DNA of 15,804 nt from the NCBI GenBank assembly GCA_905373085.1, contig CAJPRR010000039.1:1-15804 (forward strand). The letters run 5' to 3'. This DNA is from an uncultured Selenomonas sp. (GTDB lineage Bacteria; Bacillota; Negativicutes; Selenomonadales; Selenomonadaceae). The first letter of the stretch is position 1. Each line of letters opens with the position of its first letter. Under the pieces are notes generated by a model. The model was not told the origin of the DNA. It did not search any database and was given only the letters and a program-made list of their open reading frames with translations. Both the position numbers and the translations under genes were made by a program. Below, piece after piece: positions 1-6,446 of this stretch.

Positions 1-47
1 CAGTTTCATCAAAGAGGCACGCTGTACATATGTCCTCACGCCTTACA

Positions 48-96
48 GAAGCCTAGCCAATCGGTCTGCGCCTGCGGCTTGACCTCTTGGGGCTTC
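48..96 (+). repeat. Hairpin repeat, copy A
   Basis: The outer stem GAAGCC (48-53) pairs with GGCTTC (91-96). After a 3-nt bulge TAG, CCAA (57-60) pairs with TTGG (87-90). An inner GGTC (63-66)/GACC (81-84) and an apical GCC/GGC complete the fold. The core from CCAA to TTGG differs from copy C (9225-9277) at only three of 34 positions. It lies just upstream of the fic promoter region. It carries a TTGACC hexamer (79-84), but no good -10 follows at standard spacing. Function unknown. Confidence 0.7.
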
Positions 97-151
97 ATAG
101 TAAAAATAGGCATTTTTATAAACATCAAACTTCCATCTTTATAAAAATGCC
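94..151 (+). promoter_or_regulatory. Candidate fic promoter overlapped by a 14-bp inverted repeat
   Basis: A perfect 14-bp AT-rich inverted repeat has arms at 109-122 and 138-151 (left arm GGCATTTTTATAAA) around a 15-nt loop. Imperfect pairing continues outward. A possible promoter is TTCATA (94-99), a 17-nt spacer and TATAAA (117-122), so the -10 box lies inside the left arm and the right arm would fall just after the transcription start. That is a typical operator placement. The stem is AT-rich with no following T tract, so a terminator is unlikely. The inverted repeat is seen directly; promoter and operator roles are inferred. Confidence 0.4.
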
Positions 152-181
152 CACTTTAGCAAAGGTCAGGTGTAGGGGGAA

Positions 182-1417
182 ATGGCATACAAGAGCCTGA
201 AGAAGATATACTATAAAAAGACGGAGGATGTAGAAGCGGTATATCGGGCGCGTTGTCAATTTGAGGCGGCTTATCACTTCGATATATGGATCAAACAGTA
301 CAAGCATAAAACGGCGTATCCGGCATTCTTGTGCCTTACACAAGAGATGTTTTTGCTCATGGAGCGTATTTATAAATCGTATGAGGTGTTTCTGTACCTC
401 GTCAATACGGTGCCGCATGTTATTCTGCGGCAGTTTTCGCTCTTGTGTATCGTAGATGAAGTGAAGTCGACGAACGATATCGAAGGCGTTCGGAGTACTA
501 GGCGTGAAATCAAGGAAATCCTTGATGGGGGGATACGGAAATCCCACCGTTTGGAGAGTATTGTCCAAAAGTATCGGGGACTGCTTTCAAAGGAAAAAAT
601 CGCCTTTGAAACAAGCCGTGACATCCGTAAGTTTTATGATGAATTTGCACATGAAGAGGTCATTCGTGACGATCCGCGAAATGAATTGGATGGAGAAATA
701 TTCCGCAAGGATTCTGTTGATATTGCTTCCCCGACGGAACGCACTGTGCACCAAGGGATTTTTCCTGAAGCACGAATCATAGAAGAGATGGACAAGGCGT
801 TGGCTGTTCTTCATGATGAGAAGATTCCCGTATTGATTCGGACGGCTGTATTCCACTATTTTTTTGCTTATATTCATCCCTTTTATGATGGAAATGGAAG
901 AACGGTGCGTTTTATAACGGCGTATTTCCTGGGGAAGCATCTTCATCCTTTGGCAACGGTTCGGCTGTCCGTTATCTTCAAGAAGCATCAGAAGAGGTAT
1001 TACAAACTTTTCGAGGAAACGGACAGTGAGCTCAACCGAGCAGAGATGACGTTGTTCGTGGAAGAGTTCATACGATTCATTGCGGAGTCGATTGACGATA
1101 CTGTACGAATACTGGAGCGGAAGAAGGAGCAGGTGGAGAGGTATCGCCAGCAGATCGAAGAAATGAATTTGGAGGATGCGCTGACGAAGAATTTGTATTA
1201 CATTTTGCTTCAGGCTGCTTTATTTTATGGGCAGGGTATTACGATACAAGAATTGGAGAAGGTGCTGAAAAGATCGCGGGCGACGATTCAGAAAAGATTG
1301 GACAAAATTCCGGAGAAGGATCTTGTGAAAACGAGGAAACGGGCAATCTACTATAAGATCAATATGCTTCTTTTCAGGAAGGAAAAAGCAGAGGGAGGAA
1401 AGGCGAATAGAGCCTGA
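182..1417 (+). CDS. Fic family protein (class II, C-terminal winged helix)
   Basis: 411 aa. Fic enzymes transfer AMP, or another phosphate-containing group, from a nucleotide to a hydroxyl side chain of a target protein. The complete Fic motif HPFYDGNGR lies at residues 232-240 with catalytic His232. A TNDIEG motif (97-102) fits the inhibitory helix signature (S/T)xxxE(G/N), with Glu101 as the expected inhibitory residue, N-terminal to the Fic core. This is the self-inhibited class II layout, which needs no separate antitoxin. Residues about 345-395 look like a winged helix. The start MAYKSLKKIYYK resembles the N-terminus of Firmicute Fic proteins, although the Shine-Dalgarno AGGGGGA (174-180) is unusually close to the ATG. 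The gene is clearly more AT-rich than everything downstream, which suggests horizontal acquisition. The target is unknown; the family call is firm. Confidence 0.92.
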   Translation: MAYKSLKKIYYKKTEDVEAVYRARCQFEAAYHFDIWIKQYKHKTAYPAFLCLTQEMFLLMERIYKSYEVFLYLVNTVPHVILRQFSLLCIVDEVKSTNDIEGVRSTRREIKEILDGGIRKSHRLESIVQKYRGLLSKEKIAFETSRDIRKFYDEFAHEEVIRDDPRNELDGEIFRKDSVDIASPTERTVHQGIFPEARIIEEMDKALAVLHDEKIPVLIRTAVFHYFFAYIHPFYDGNGRTVRFITAYFLGKHLHPLATVRLSVIFKKHQKRYYKLFEETDSELNRAEMTLFVEEFIRFIAESIDDTVRILERKKEQVERYRQQIEEMNLEDALTKNLYYILLQAALFYGQGITIQELEKVLKRSRATIQKRLDKIPEKDLVKTRKRAIYYKINMLLFRKEKAEGGKANRA

Positions 1418-1442
1418 GCACCCAATGGAGGAGGAACACAAT

Positions 1443-1949
1443 ATGGCATTCAAGGAGATTCAGCCGCAGGATTTGCAGGATAATGTATTTACGCTGATCG
1501 GCAAGGATTGGCTCGTCGTCTGCGGCGAGAAGGATGGCAAGGCGAACGCGATGACGGCTTCTTGGGGCGGCATGGGCGTGCTCTGGGGCAAGCCTGTCGT
1601 ATTCATCTTCATCCGTCCGCAGCGCTATACGAAGGAGTTCGTCGATGGGGCGAAAGGCTTCACGCTTTCCGTGCTCGACGAGTCGAAGCGCAAGGTCTTG
1701 AACTATCTCGGCACGGTGTCGGGGCGCGATGAGGCGAAGATCGAGAAGGCGGGACTTACGCCGCTTTCAGATGGGGGATTCACCTACTTTTCGGAGGCGC
1801 GGCTGGCGTTCTTTTGCCGCAAGCTTTATGCGCAGGAGATGAAGCCTGAGTGCTTCATTGAGCACGAATGCGATGCGAAGTGGTATCCGGAGAAGGATTA
1901 CCATACGATGTATGTGGCGGAGATCGAGAAGGTTCTCGTTCGTAGCTAA
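1443..1949 (+). CDS. Flavin reductase family protein
   Basis: 168 aa, a single split-barrel FMN-binding domain of the flavin reductase-like (RutF/DIM6-type) superfamily. Visible family features are the AMTASWGG stretch near residues 36-43, where the flavin is expected to bind, PQRYTKEFV in the middle and a hydrophobic strand FTLSVL. Members usually hold FMN and reduce it, or act as small NAD(P)H-FMN oxidoreductases; the substrate cannot be read here. The start at 1443 is preferred over an in-frame ATG at 1425 because AGGAGG (1429-1434) lies 8 nt before it. The gene begins 25 nt after fic with no evident promoter, yet its GC-rich codon use belongs with the downstream genes, so a composition boundary falls here. 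The stop codon TAA (1947-1949) lies inside the left end of the foldback repeat. Confidence 0.85.
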   Translation: MAFKEIQPQDLQDNVFTLIGKDWLVVCGEKDGKANAMTASWGGMGVLWGKPVVFIFIRPQRYTKEFVDGAKGFTLSVLDESKRKVLNYLGTVSGRDEAKIEKAGLTPLSDGGFTYFSEARLAFFCRKLYAQEMKPECFIEHECDAKWYPEKDYHTMYVAEIEKVLVRS

Positions 1950-2010
1950 GGAAGCGCTGATAAAATGAGGTCGTCCAGATTTGCACAGATGCGCTGTATC
2001 TATAGCGGTC

Positions 2011-2060
2011 AACGTCAGCCAATCATGCGGCGCGCTTCGCACTTGCATTCTTGGGACGTT
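2011..2060 (+). repeat. Hairpin repeat, copy B1
   Basis: AACGTC (2011-2016) pairs with GACGTT (2055-2060), CCAA (2019-2022) with TTGG (2051-2054), and inner ATGC (2025-2028) with GCAT (2045-2048). The stems differ in sequence from copies A, B2 and C, but the layout is the same. The core is 28 nt instead of 26 nt, making this the most divergent copy. Confidence 0.6.
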
Positions 2061-2069
2061 TTCGCATAC

Positions 2070-2120
2070 GAGCCGTTGCCCAATCGCCTGCGTCCTTCGG
2101 ACTTGACTCTTGGACGGCTC
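2070..2120 (+). repeat. Hairpin repeat, copy B2
   Basis: GAGCCGT (2070-2076) pairs perfectly with ACGGCTC (2114-2120). After a 3-nt bulge TGC, CCAA (2080-2083) pairs with TTGG (2110-2113). The apical stem is GTCC/GGAC around TTC (2092-2102). It starts 9 nt after copy B1, so the two form a tandem pair inside the foldback element. Confidence 0.68.
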
Positions 2121-2250
2121 AGCAAGGAGACAAACCGCAGGCGTAGCGGTGCTACGTCGAGGATTTGGCGACGACGAGAGGACAGCGCAGATGTGTGAAG
2201 ATGGGTGGCGGAATTTATCAGTGCTTCCCTAAGAGTTCCAGGAGGCAGAC

Positions 2251-2979
2251 ATGCGTCAGGAAATCAAGGAGCAGCTCAAGGGAACGAGCCTTGCGCGTGG
2301 CATGACGGATGATGATGTCGAGGCGCTTCTCGCGTCGAGCCAAGTGCGCCTCGTACATTACAAGAAGGGCGAGATCATCTTTCACGAGGGTGATGTGCCC
2401 GAGCGCCTTTTTTTGCTCGTCTCGGGCGCTGTGCGCATACTGAAGGACACGTATTCGGGACGGCAGATCTTCCTGGGGGAGATACGAAAACCGGGCGTGA
2501 TGTTCGGCGAGGTATATCTCTTCATCGAGCGCCATGCCTACGATATGTTCACGCAGGCGCTCGCAGCGACGGAGCTTTTGGAGATTTCGAGCCGCATGTT
2601 GACGCAGGGCGCTGCCGAGGATGATTTCGGCGAGGCAGACGATCCGGAAAGAGCGCAGCGCGTGCGTTTGCAGGGACTTTTGCAGCGAAATCTGCTGCGC
2701 GACTTCGCACGCAAGGCATACCAGATGAACAATATGCTGAAGGTGCTCGCGAGCGGCTCTTTGCGCGGCAAGATCGCACGCTACTTGATGCTGCAGCCGC
2801 AGCAGGCGGATGGCAAGATCTGCCTTTCAGAGAGCCGCGAGTCCACGGCGATCTACCTCGCAGTGTCGCGCCCCGCTCTTTCGCGCGAGCTGAGCGCCAT
2901 GCAGAAGGAGGGCATCCTCGCAGTGGAGTCGCGCACGATCCATATTTTGGATCGGGAGAGGCTGGAGGAGTATCTGTGA
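2251..2979 (+). CDS. Crp/Fnr family transcriptional regulator
   Basis: 242 aa. The N-terminal cyclic-nucleotide-binding-like beta barrel spans about residues 20-115, with KKGEIIFHEGD near 38-48 and LFLLVSGAVRILK near 53-65. A long connecting helix follows, then a Crp-type helix-turn-helix at about 195-222 (AIYLAVSRPALSRELSAM). There is no cysteine cluster, only Cys191, so it is not an Fe-S FNR sensor; the ligand is unknown. An acidic stretch at about 121-136 (AAEDDFGEADDPE) sits between barrel and dimer helix and looks like a lineage-specific insertion. AGGAGG (2240-2245) lies 5 nt before the ATG. The gene starts 20 nt after the foldback element, so its promoter may lie in or be affected by that element. 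Its targets are not evident; the adjacent transporter is one possibility. Confidence 0.9.
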   Translation: MRQEIKEQLKGTSLARGMTDDDVEALLASSQVRLVHYKKGEIIFHEGDVPERLFLLVSGAVRILKDTYSGRQIFLGEIRKPGVMFGEVYLFIERHAYDMFTQALAATELLEISSRMLTQGAAEDDFGEADDPERAQRVRLQGLLQRNLLRDFARKAYQMNNMLKVLASGSLRGKIARYLMLQPQQADGKICLSESRESTAIYLAVSRPALSRELSAMQKEGILAVESRTIHILDRERLEEYL

Positions 2980-3085
2980 GGACTCACGAATGAAAGGCGA
3001 TTCGTTGGCTCGGTACGAGTCGCACGCTATATGAGGCTTGCAGCAATAGGAAACAAGAAATAATGATATAGATGGGGGACGCCTC
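2980..3085. other. Intergenic stretch with weak dyads
   Basis: No gene is supported between the Crp-type stop and the transporter promoter. Short dyads occur just after the stop: GTGAG/CTCAC (2976-2987), ACGAAT/ATTCGT (2986-3005) and GACTC/GAGTC (2981-3021), which could be alternative folds. No T tract follows, so they do not make a convincing terminator. Nothing else is recognised. Confidence 0.4.
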
Positions 3086-3114
3086 TTTCCAAATTCGCGA
3101 TAATCTGCTATAAT
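3086..3114 (+). promoter_or_regulatory. Promoter upstream of the ArsB/NhaD-type transporter
   Basis: A perfect TATAAT -10 box (3109-3114) lies 17 nt after TTTCCA (3086-3091), which matches the -35 consensus at four of six positions. Transcription would start near 3121, leaving a 5' leader of about 165 nt before the start codon at 3286. Confidence 0.65.
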
Positions 3115-3120
3115 GGCCGA

Positions 3121-3285
3121 AGAACAATTCAATAAGTGGAATCTAGGCGGAGTCTGTTCAACCAAGGGCTTCGTCTATTTTTCGGCCGCTTGCTCGTCCT
3201 TTCTCTGCCTCTCCAGCTTGACGGGGGAGGGCGGGCGGAAATGCAGGAGGCTGCTCATGGGCAGCGCGATTCAAGGAGGTTTTTT
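3121..3285 (+). promoter_or_regulatory. Long structured 5' leader, candidate cis-regulatory RNA
   Basis: About 165 nt lie between the predicted transcription start and the transporter ATG. Visible helices are GCCT-TCC (3207-3214) with GGA-GGGC (3226-3232), containing one bulge, and GCTGC (3250-3254) with GCAGC (3261-3265) around TCATGG. The second ends 7 nt before AAGGAGG (3273-3279) and could control access to it. No intrinsic terminator is seen in the leader, so any control would be on translation. I could not match it to a riboswitch class I know. An open frame runs through it (from 3136), but it lacks a ribosome site and its translation is not transporter-like. Confidence 0.4.
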
Positions 3286-4566
3286 ATGTCACAGGAAACA
3301 ATAGCTGGCATCATCTTCGTCGCAATGTACGCGGTGATCGTCTCGGAGAAGATTCATCGCACGATCATTGCGATGACCGGCGCGATCCTCATGATTGTCA
3401 TGGGCATCATGACGCAGGAGACCGCTGTCCACCACATCGACTTCAACACGCTCGGGCTTCTGATCGGTATGATGATCATCGTCGCCATCACGAGCAGGAC
3501 AGGGCTGTTCAATTTCATCGCCGTCTGGGCGGCAAAGCGGGCGAAGGCTGACCCTGTGAATCTCTTGGTCTACCTGTCGCTGATCACGGCTGTCTGCTCG
3601 GCGTTCCTCGACAACGTGACGACGGTGCTTTTGATGGTGCCGGTCACGTTCAGCATCACGACGAAGCTTCATGTCGACGTCATGCCGTATCTTTTGACGC
3701 AGGTCATCGCGTCGAACGTCGGCGGCACGGCGACGCTCATCGGCGATCCGCCGAACATCATGATCGGCAGCGCCGTCAAGGAGCTGACGTTCGCGGCGTT
3801 CATCGAGAACCTTGCGATCATCTCGATCATCAACCTCATCCTCATCACGGCGATCTTCGTCCTGCTCTATCGCAAGCATCTGACGACGAAGCCCGAGCTC
3901 AAGGCTCTCGTGATGCAGGAGAACGAGCGGGACGAGCTCAAGGACATCCCGCTTCTCAGGAAGTGCCTGTTCGTGCTTGGACTGGTCATCTTGATGTTCT
4001 TCCTTCATTCGCTCACGGGTCTTGAGTCCTCGCTCATCGCGATTGCGGGCGCGTTCCTCCTGCTCCTTCTGGTCGGCAAGGAAGAGTTCGTCGAGCACGC
4101 GATGCACGGCGTCGAGTGGCCGACGATCTTCTTCTTCATCGGTCTCTTCATCGCCGTCGGCGGCCTCGTGGAGACGGGCGTCATCCGCGATCTTGCGGTG
4201 CAGGGCGTCAATCTCACGGGCGGCGACGTGACGAAGACGTCGATGCTCGTCCTGTGGATGAGCGCGATCGTCTCGGCGTTCCTCGACAATATTCCGTTCG
4301 TTGCGACGATGATCCCGCTGATTCAGGACATGGGGTCGATGGGCGTTTCAAACCTTGAGCCGGTCTGGTGGAGCCTCGCGCTCGGCGCCTGCCTTGGCGG
4401 CAATGGCACGATCATCGGTGCGTCTGCAAACGTCATCGTCGCGGGCATGGCGGCGGAGAGGGGCGTCCCCATGACGTTCGTCCGCTTCATGATGGTCGGC
4501 TTCCCGCTGATGATCCTGACGATCCTCACGTCGACGGTCTACGTCTACCTGCGCTATCTGATGTAA
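3286..4566 (+). CDS. ArsB/NhaD/SLC13-type ion transporter
   Basis: 426 aa integral membrane protein with roughly 10-12 hydrophobic segments, of the ion transporter superfamily that includes ArsB, NhaD and the P protein. The two-fold internal repeat is visible: SAFLDNVTTVLLMVP (105-119) is echoed by SAFLDNIPFVATMIP (330-344), and GGTATLIGDPPN (146-157) by GGNGTIIGASAN (371-382). These paired reentrant-loop motifs bind substrate and ions in relatives. A charged cytoplasmic loop (about 197-225) separates the halves. Substrate cannot be decided from sequence: Na+/H+ antiport, arsenite or dicarboxylate-type transport are all possible. The start at 3286 is chosen because AAGGAGG (3273-3279) lies 6 nt upstream and the protein then begins directly with a membrane helix. 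It has its own promoter and terminator, so it is a single-gene unit. Confidence 0.88.
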   Translation: MSQETIAGIIFVAMYAVIVSEKIHRTIIAMTGAILMIVMGIMTQETAVHHIDFNTLGLLIGMMIIVAITSRTGLFNFIAVWAAKRAKADPVNLLVYLSLITAVCSAFLDNVTTVLLMVPVTFSITTKLHVDVMPYLLTQVIASNVGGTATLIGDPPNIMIGSAVKELTFAAFIENLAIISIINLILITAIFVLLYRKHLTTKPELKALVMQENERDELKDIPLLRKCLFVLGLVILMFFLHSLTGLESSLIAIAGAFLLLLLVGKEEFVEHAMHGVEWPTIFFFIGLFIAVGGLVETGVIRDLAVQGVNLTGGDVTKTSMLVLWMSAIVSAFLDNIPFVATMIPLIQDMGSMGVSNLEPVWWSLALGACLGGNGTIIGASANVIVAGMAAERGVPMTFVRFMMVGFPLMILTILTSTVYVYLRYLM

Positions 4567-4578
4567 TCTGTCTTTTTG

Positions 4579-4612
4579 CCTCCCTCGCTTGCGGGGGAGG
4601 TTTTCTTTTTTT
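4579..4612 (+). terminator. Strong intrinsic terminator
   Basis: CCTCCCTCG (4579-4587) pairs with CGGGGGAGG (4592-4600), nine pairs with one G-U, around a CTTG loop. It is followed directly by TTTTCTTTTTTT (4601-4612). It lies 12 nt after the transporter stop and ends that transcription unit. Confidence 0.93.
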
Positions 4613-4836
4613 GCGGCACGCGAAAGAAATGACCTTAGTCGAGCAGGATTTATGTCGCGCGGCTAGAAAAGAGGCAGGAGCAATCAATCATGCAGCGCCG
4701 TTTGACTGTCGGCGGGTTCACTGAGGAAGTGCGGATGAAAGGAAGCCGCCCGGATGTGGGAAGATGGGCGACTGAAATTATCGGTGATTCCTTAAGGCCG
4801 TCGGAGCAAGCGGTGTTTCCTTTGGAGGGATTCTTG
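4613..4836. other. Intergenic region holding a miniature foldback element
   Basis: Between the terminator and the DUF4321 start I see only the element at 4721-4797 and no clear promoter. A TTGACT hexamer at 4702-4707 has no -10 partner. An open frame from 4690 reads through into DUF4321, but its N-terminal part is a translation of the repeat. Confidence 0.5.
4721..4797. repeat. Miniature foldback element, copy 2
   Basis: The stretch from about 4753 to 4796 closely matches the right end of the 283-bp element (2190-2233), including GAAGATGGG and ATTCCTTAAG. The left end (4721-4740) resembles the left end of that element (CT-AGGAAG-GC-GAT-AAA). Inside, AGCCGCCC (4744-4751) pairs with GGGCGACT (4766-4773) with one mismatch, so the whole unit folds back. 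It looks like an internally deleted, 77-bp relative. Confidence 0.55.
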
Positions 4837-5109
4837 GTGAAATTTTCTTCGGGGCGCGGCTTCGGCATGTGCGCTGTATTCGTTCTTACAGGCGCGGTGC
4901 TCGGCGGGCTTCTGGGCGAGGCTCTGCGCGGCGTGGAGGCGCTTTCTTCGATTGCGCCGCTTCTTTCTGAGACGCATCCGGCGTTCGTCTTGGCGCCCGT
5001 TGCACTTGATCTCTTCGTCGTCAGCGTGAGTTTCGGCCTTTCTTTCACGCCGAACATCATGAGCCTCGTCGGCGTCATCGTAGCGCTCATTCTTTTTCGA
5101 CGTTATTGA
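4837..5109 (+). CDS. DUF4321 domain-containing small membrane protein
   Basis: 90 aa with a GTG start. GGAGGG (4824-4829) lies 7 nt before the GTG. Upstream in-frame starts would translate the foldback repeat and are not believed. Two membrane segments are visible, at about residues 10-28 (CAVFVLTGAVLGGLLGEAL) and 66-87. The end NIMSLVGVIVALILFRRY is typical of DUF4321 (PF14209), a small uncharacterised family often found just upstream of maf and radC in Clostridia and Negativicutes. The function is unknown. Position suggests cotranscription with maf, but a repeat (5108-5159) lies between them and overlaps the TGA stop. Confidence 0.8.
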   Translation: MKFSSGRGFGMCAVFVLTGAVLGGLLGEALRGVEALSSIAPLLSETHPAFVLAPVALDLFVVSVSFGLSFTPNIMSLVGVIVALILFRRY

Positions 5110-5159
5110 GGGAGCGTTGATAAATTCAGCGTCATCCTTTTGTCCGTAATTCCTTGAGG
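5108..5159. repeat. Miniature foldback element, copy 3
   Basis: The left end AGGGAGCGTTGATAAATTC (5109-5127) matches the inverted right end of the 283-bp element apart from one missing base and two substitutions. The right end (5144-5158, CCGTAATTCCTTGAG) matches the right end of copy 2. Only about 50 bp remain. It overlaps the DUF4321 stop codon, and its right edge contributes to the purine-rich ribosome site of maf (5156-5162). Confidence 0.55.
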
Positions 5160-5170
5160 GGGAAAGATCC

Positions 5171-5743
5171 ATGTTCATCCTGGCATCGGCTTCGCCGCGC
5201 CGCCGCGATCTTCTCGCGCAGATCGGCGCCTCGTTCCGCGTGGAAGTGAGCGAGGCTGAAGAGGTGCGAGAGGCGAAGACGGCGGAGGAGCTTGTCCGCA
5301 TCAATGCGCTTGCCAAGGCGCGTGCCGTGGCAGCGCACGCCTCGCTTCCTGTGCTCGGCGCCGATACCGTCGTCGCGCAGGGCGCATGCATCTTCGGCAA
5401 GCCCGCAGACGAGGGGGAGGCGTGCGCGATGCTCGCCGCGCTCTCGGGACATGCGCACGACGTCCTGACGGGCGTCGCTTGGTGCAGGGGAGGCCGGGAG
5501 TTTTCGACGGTCGAGAAGACGCGCGTCTTCTTTGCGCCGCTTTCAGAAGAGGCGATCGCGCGTTACGTCGCCACGGGCGAGCCTCTGGGCAAGGCGGGCG
5601 CCTATGCGGTGCAGGGACGCGCCGCCGTCTTCGTCGAGCGCGTCGAAGGCTCGTTTTCGAACGTCGTCGGACTGCCGCTTCATGCGGCGGCAGTTCTGGC
5701 AGAAAGAGCGGGGGTCGATCTCTATGACGCTTCTCGTGCGTGA
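5171..5743 (+). CDS. maf: Maf family nucleoside triphosphate pyrophosphatase
   Basis: 190 aa, the usual length. Maf proteins hydrolyse dTTP, UTP and modified pyrimidine nucleotides to monophosphates plus pyrophosphate in the cytoplasm; this housecleaning activity has been linked to septum control. Motifs in order: ASASPRR (5-11) at the phosphate site, GADTVV (63-68) with likely catalytic Asp65, GKP (76-78), the DVLTG stretch (97-101), TGEPLGKAGAYAVQG (135-149) and SNVVGLPL (163-170). A purine-rich GAGGGGG (5156-5162) precedes the ATG by 8 nt. It overlaps radC by 20 nt, indicating translational coupling. The motif set fits the dTTP/UTP-specific (YhdE-like) subgroup, although that subdivision is inferred. 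Confidence 0.95.
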   Translation: MFILASASPRRRDLLAQIGASFRVEVSEAEEVREAKTAEELVRINALAKARAVAAHASLPVLGADTVVAQGACIFGKPADEGEACAMLAALSGHAHDVLTGVAWCRGGREFSTVEKTRVFFAPLSEEAIARYVATGEPLGKAGAYAVQGRAAVFVERVEGSFSNVVGLPLHAAAVLAERAGVDLYDASRA

Positions 5744-6413
5744 CTTGCCCGTCGACGAACGGCCGCGTGAAAGGCTTCTGTCCGAGGGCGCGGCGAGCCT
5801 TTCCAACACGGAACTGCTCGCCGTTCTCCTGCGCACGGGCGTCAAGAACGATTCGGCGCTCCGCGTCGCCGAGAAGGTGCTCGCGCTCTACAAGGAGCGC
5901 GGACTTGCCGCCATCACGCAGATGAGCGCGAAAGAGCTTTCGTCCATCAAGGGCGTGGGCATGGCGAAGGCGGCGACGATCCTCGCCGCCGTCGAACTCG
6001 GACGGCGACTCGCGCTCAAGGCGGCGGAGGCTCGGACGGTTGTGCACGGCCCTGCCGACGCCGCTTCCTACGTCATGCCGCGCTTTCGCTTCGAGCGCAG
6101 GGAGCACTTCGCCGTGCTGCTTTTGAATGCGAAAAACCACATCCTTGCCTTGAAGACGATCTCCGTGGGAACGCTCACGTCTTCCGTCGTCCATCCGCGC
6201 GAGGTGTTCCAGGCGGCGATCGAACAGTCGGCGGCCTCCGTCATCCTCGTCCACAACCATCCGTCGGGCGATCCTGCGCCGAGCGGCGAGGATCTCGCCG
6301 TGACGCGCCGCATGGTGGAGGCGGGGGAGATCATGGACATCCCCGTTCTCGATCACGTCATCGTAGGTTATGATAAATTTATTTCCCTAAAAGAAGAAGG
6401 TATGATACAATAG
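5724..6413 (+). CDS. radC: RadC family JAB-domain protein (UPF0758)
   Basis: 229 aa. The N-terminal helix-hairpin-helix domain carries SSIKGVGMAKAATI at 73-86. The C-terminal JAB/MPN-like metallo domain carries HNHPSGDPAPSGED at 177-190, where His177, His179 and Asp190 fit the JAMM metal-binding pattern HxH-X10-D. The name comes from an old DNA-repair assignment that was later withdrawn in E. coli; the real function is unsettled. The start at 5724 is chosen because MTLLVRDLP is the canonical N-terminus and GCGGGGG (5708-5714) lies 9 nt upstream. It overlaps the maf coding end, so the two are cotranslated. The 3' end is AT-richer and contains a possible extended -10 for the next unit. Confidence 0.95.
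   Translation: MTLLVRDLPVDERPRERLLSEGAASLSNTELLAVLLRTGVKNDSALRVAEKVLALYKERGLAAITQMSAKELSSIKGVGMAKAATILAAVELGRRLALKAAEARTVVHGPADAASYVMPRFRFERREHFAVLLLNAKNHILALKTISVGTLTSSVVHPREVFQAAIEQSAASVILVHNHPSGDPAPSGEDLAVTRRMVEAGEIMDIPVLDHVIVGYDKFISLKEEGMIQ
6403..6411 (+). promoter_or_regulatory. Possible extended -10 promoter inside the radC end
   Basis: TGATACAAT at 6403-6411 reads as an extended -10 (TGn plus TACAAT), with only a poor -35 (TTCCCT, 6383-6388) at 17 nt. If used, it would give a leader of about 105 nt for mreB. It is weaker than the candidate closer to the gene. Confidence 0.25.
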
Positions 6414-6446
6414 AACACGTATCTTCATCAGCCCTTACATCTATGA

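Larger units (their letters stand above)
1948..2230. repeat. 283-bp MITE-like foldback element carrying two hairpin repeats
   Basis: The left end (1948-1964) and the reverse complement of the right end (2214-2230) agree at 15 of 17 positions around the motif GAAGC-CTGATAAA. Inverted similarity resumes further in: GCGCTGT at 1991-1997 faces ACAGCGC at 2182-2188, giving imperfect ends of about 50 bp. Inside are two hairpin repeats (2011-2060 and 2070-2120) and a perfect CGTAGC/GCTACG hairpin (2142-2156). No convincing gene is present, so it resembles a non-autonomous mobile or foldback element. It fills the whole gap between the flavin reductase and Crp-type genes. No clear target-site duplication was found. 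Confidence 0.65.

Noticed and set aside
1965..2198. A 77-codon frame inside the foldback element
   Set aside because: No ribosome site. It crosses both hairpins and has an Arg/Ser-rich, domain-free translation.
3136..3285. N-terminal extension of the transporter
   Set aside because: It has no ribosome site and a non-membrane, low-conservation translation. AAGGAGG before 3286 decides the start.
4690..4836. N-terminal extension of the DUF4321 protein
   Set aside because: It translates the foldback repeat, and the GTG at 4837 has a good ribosome site that gives the family-normal size.
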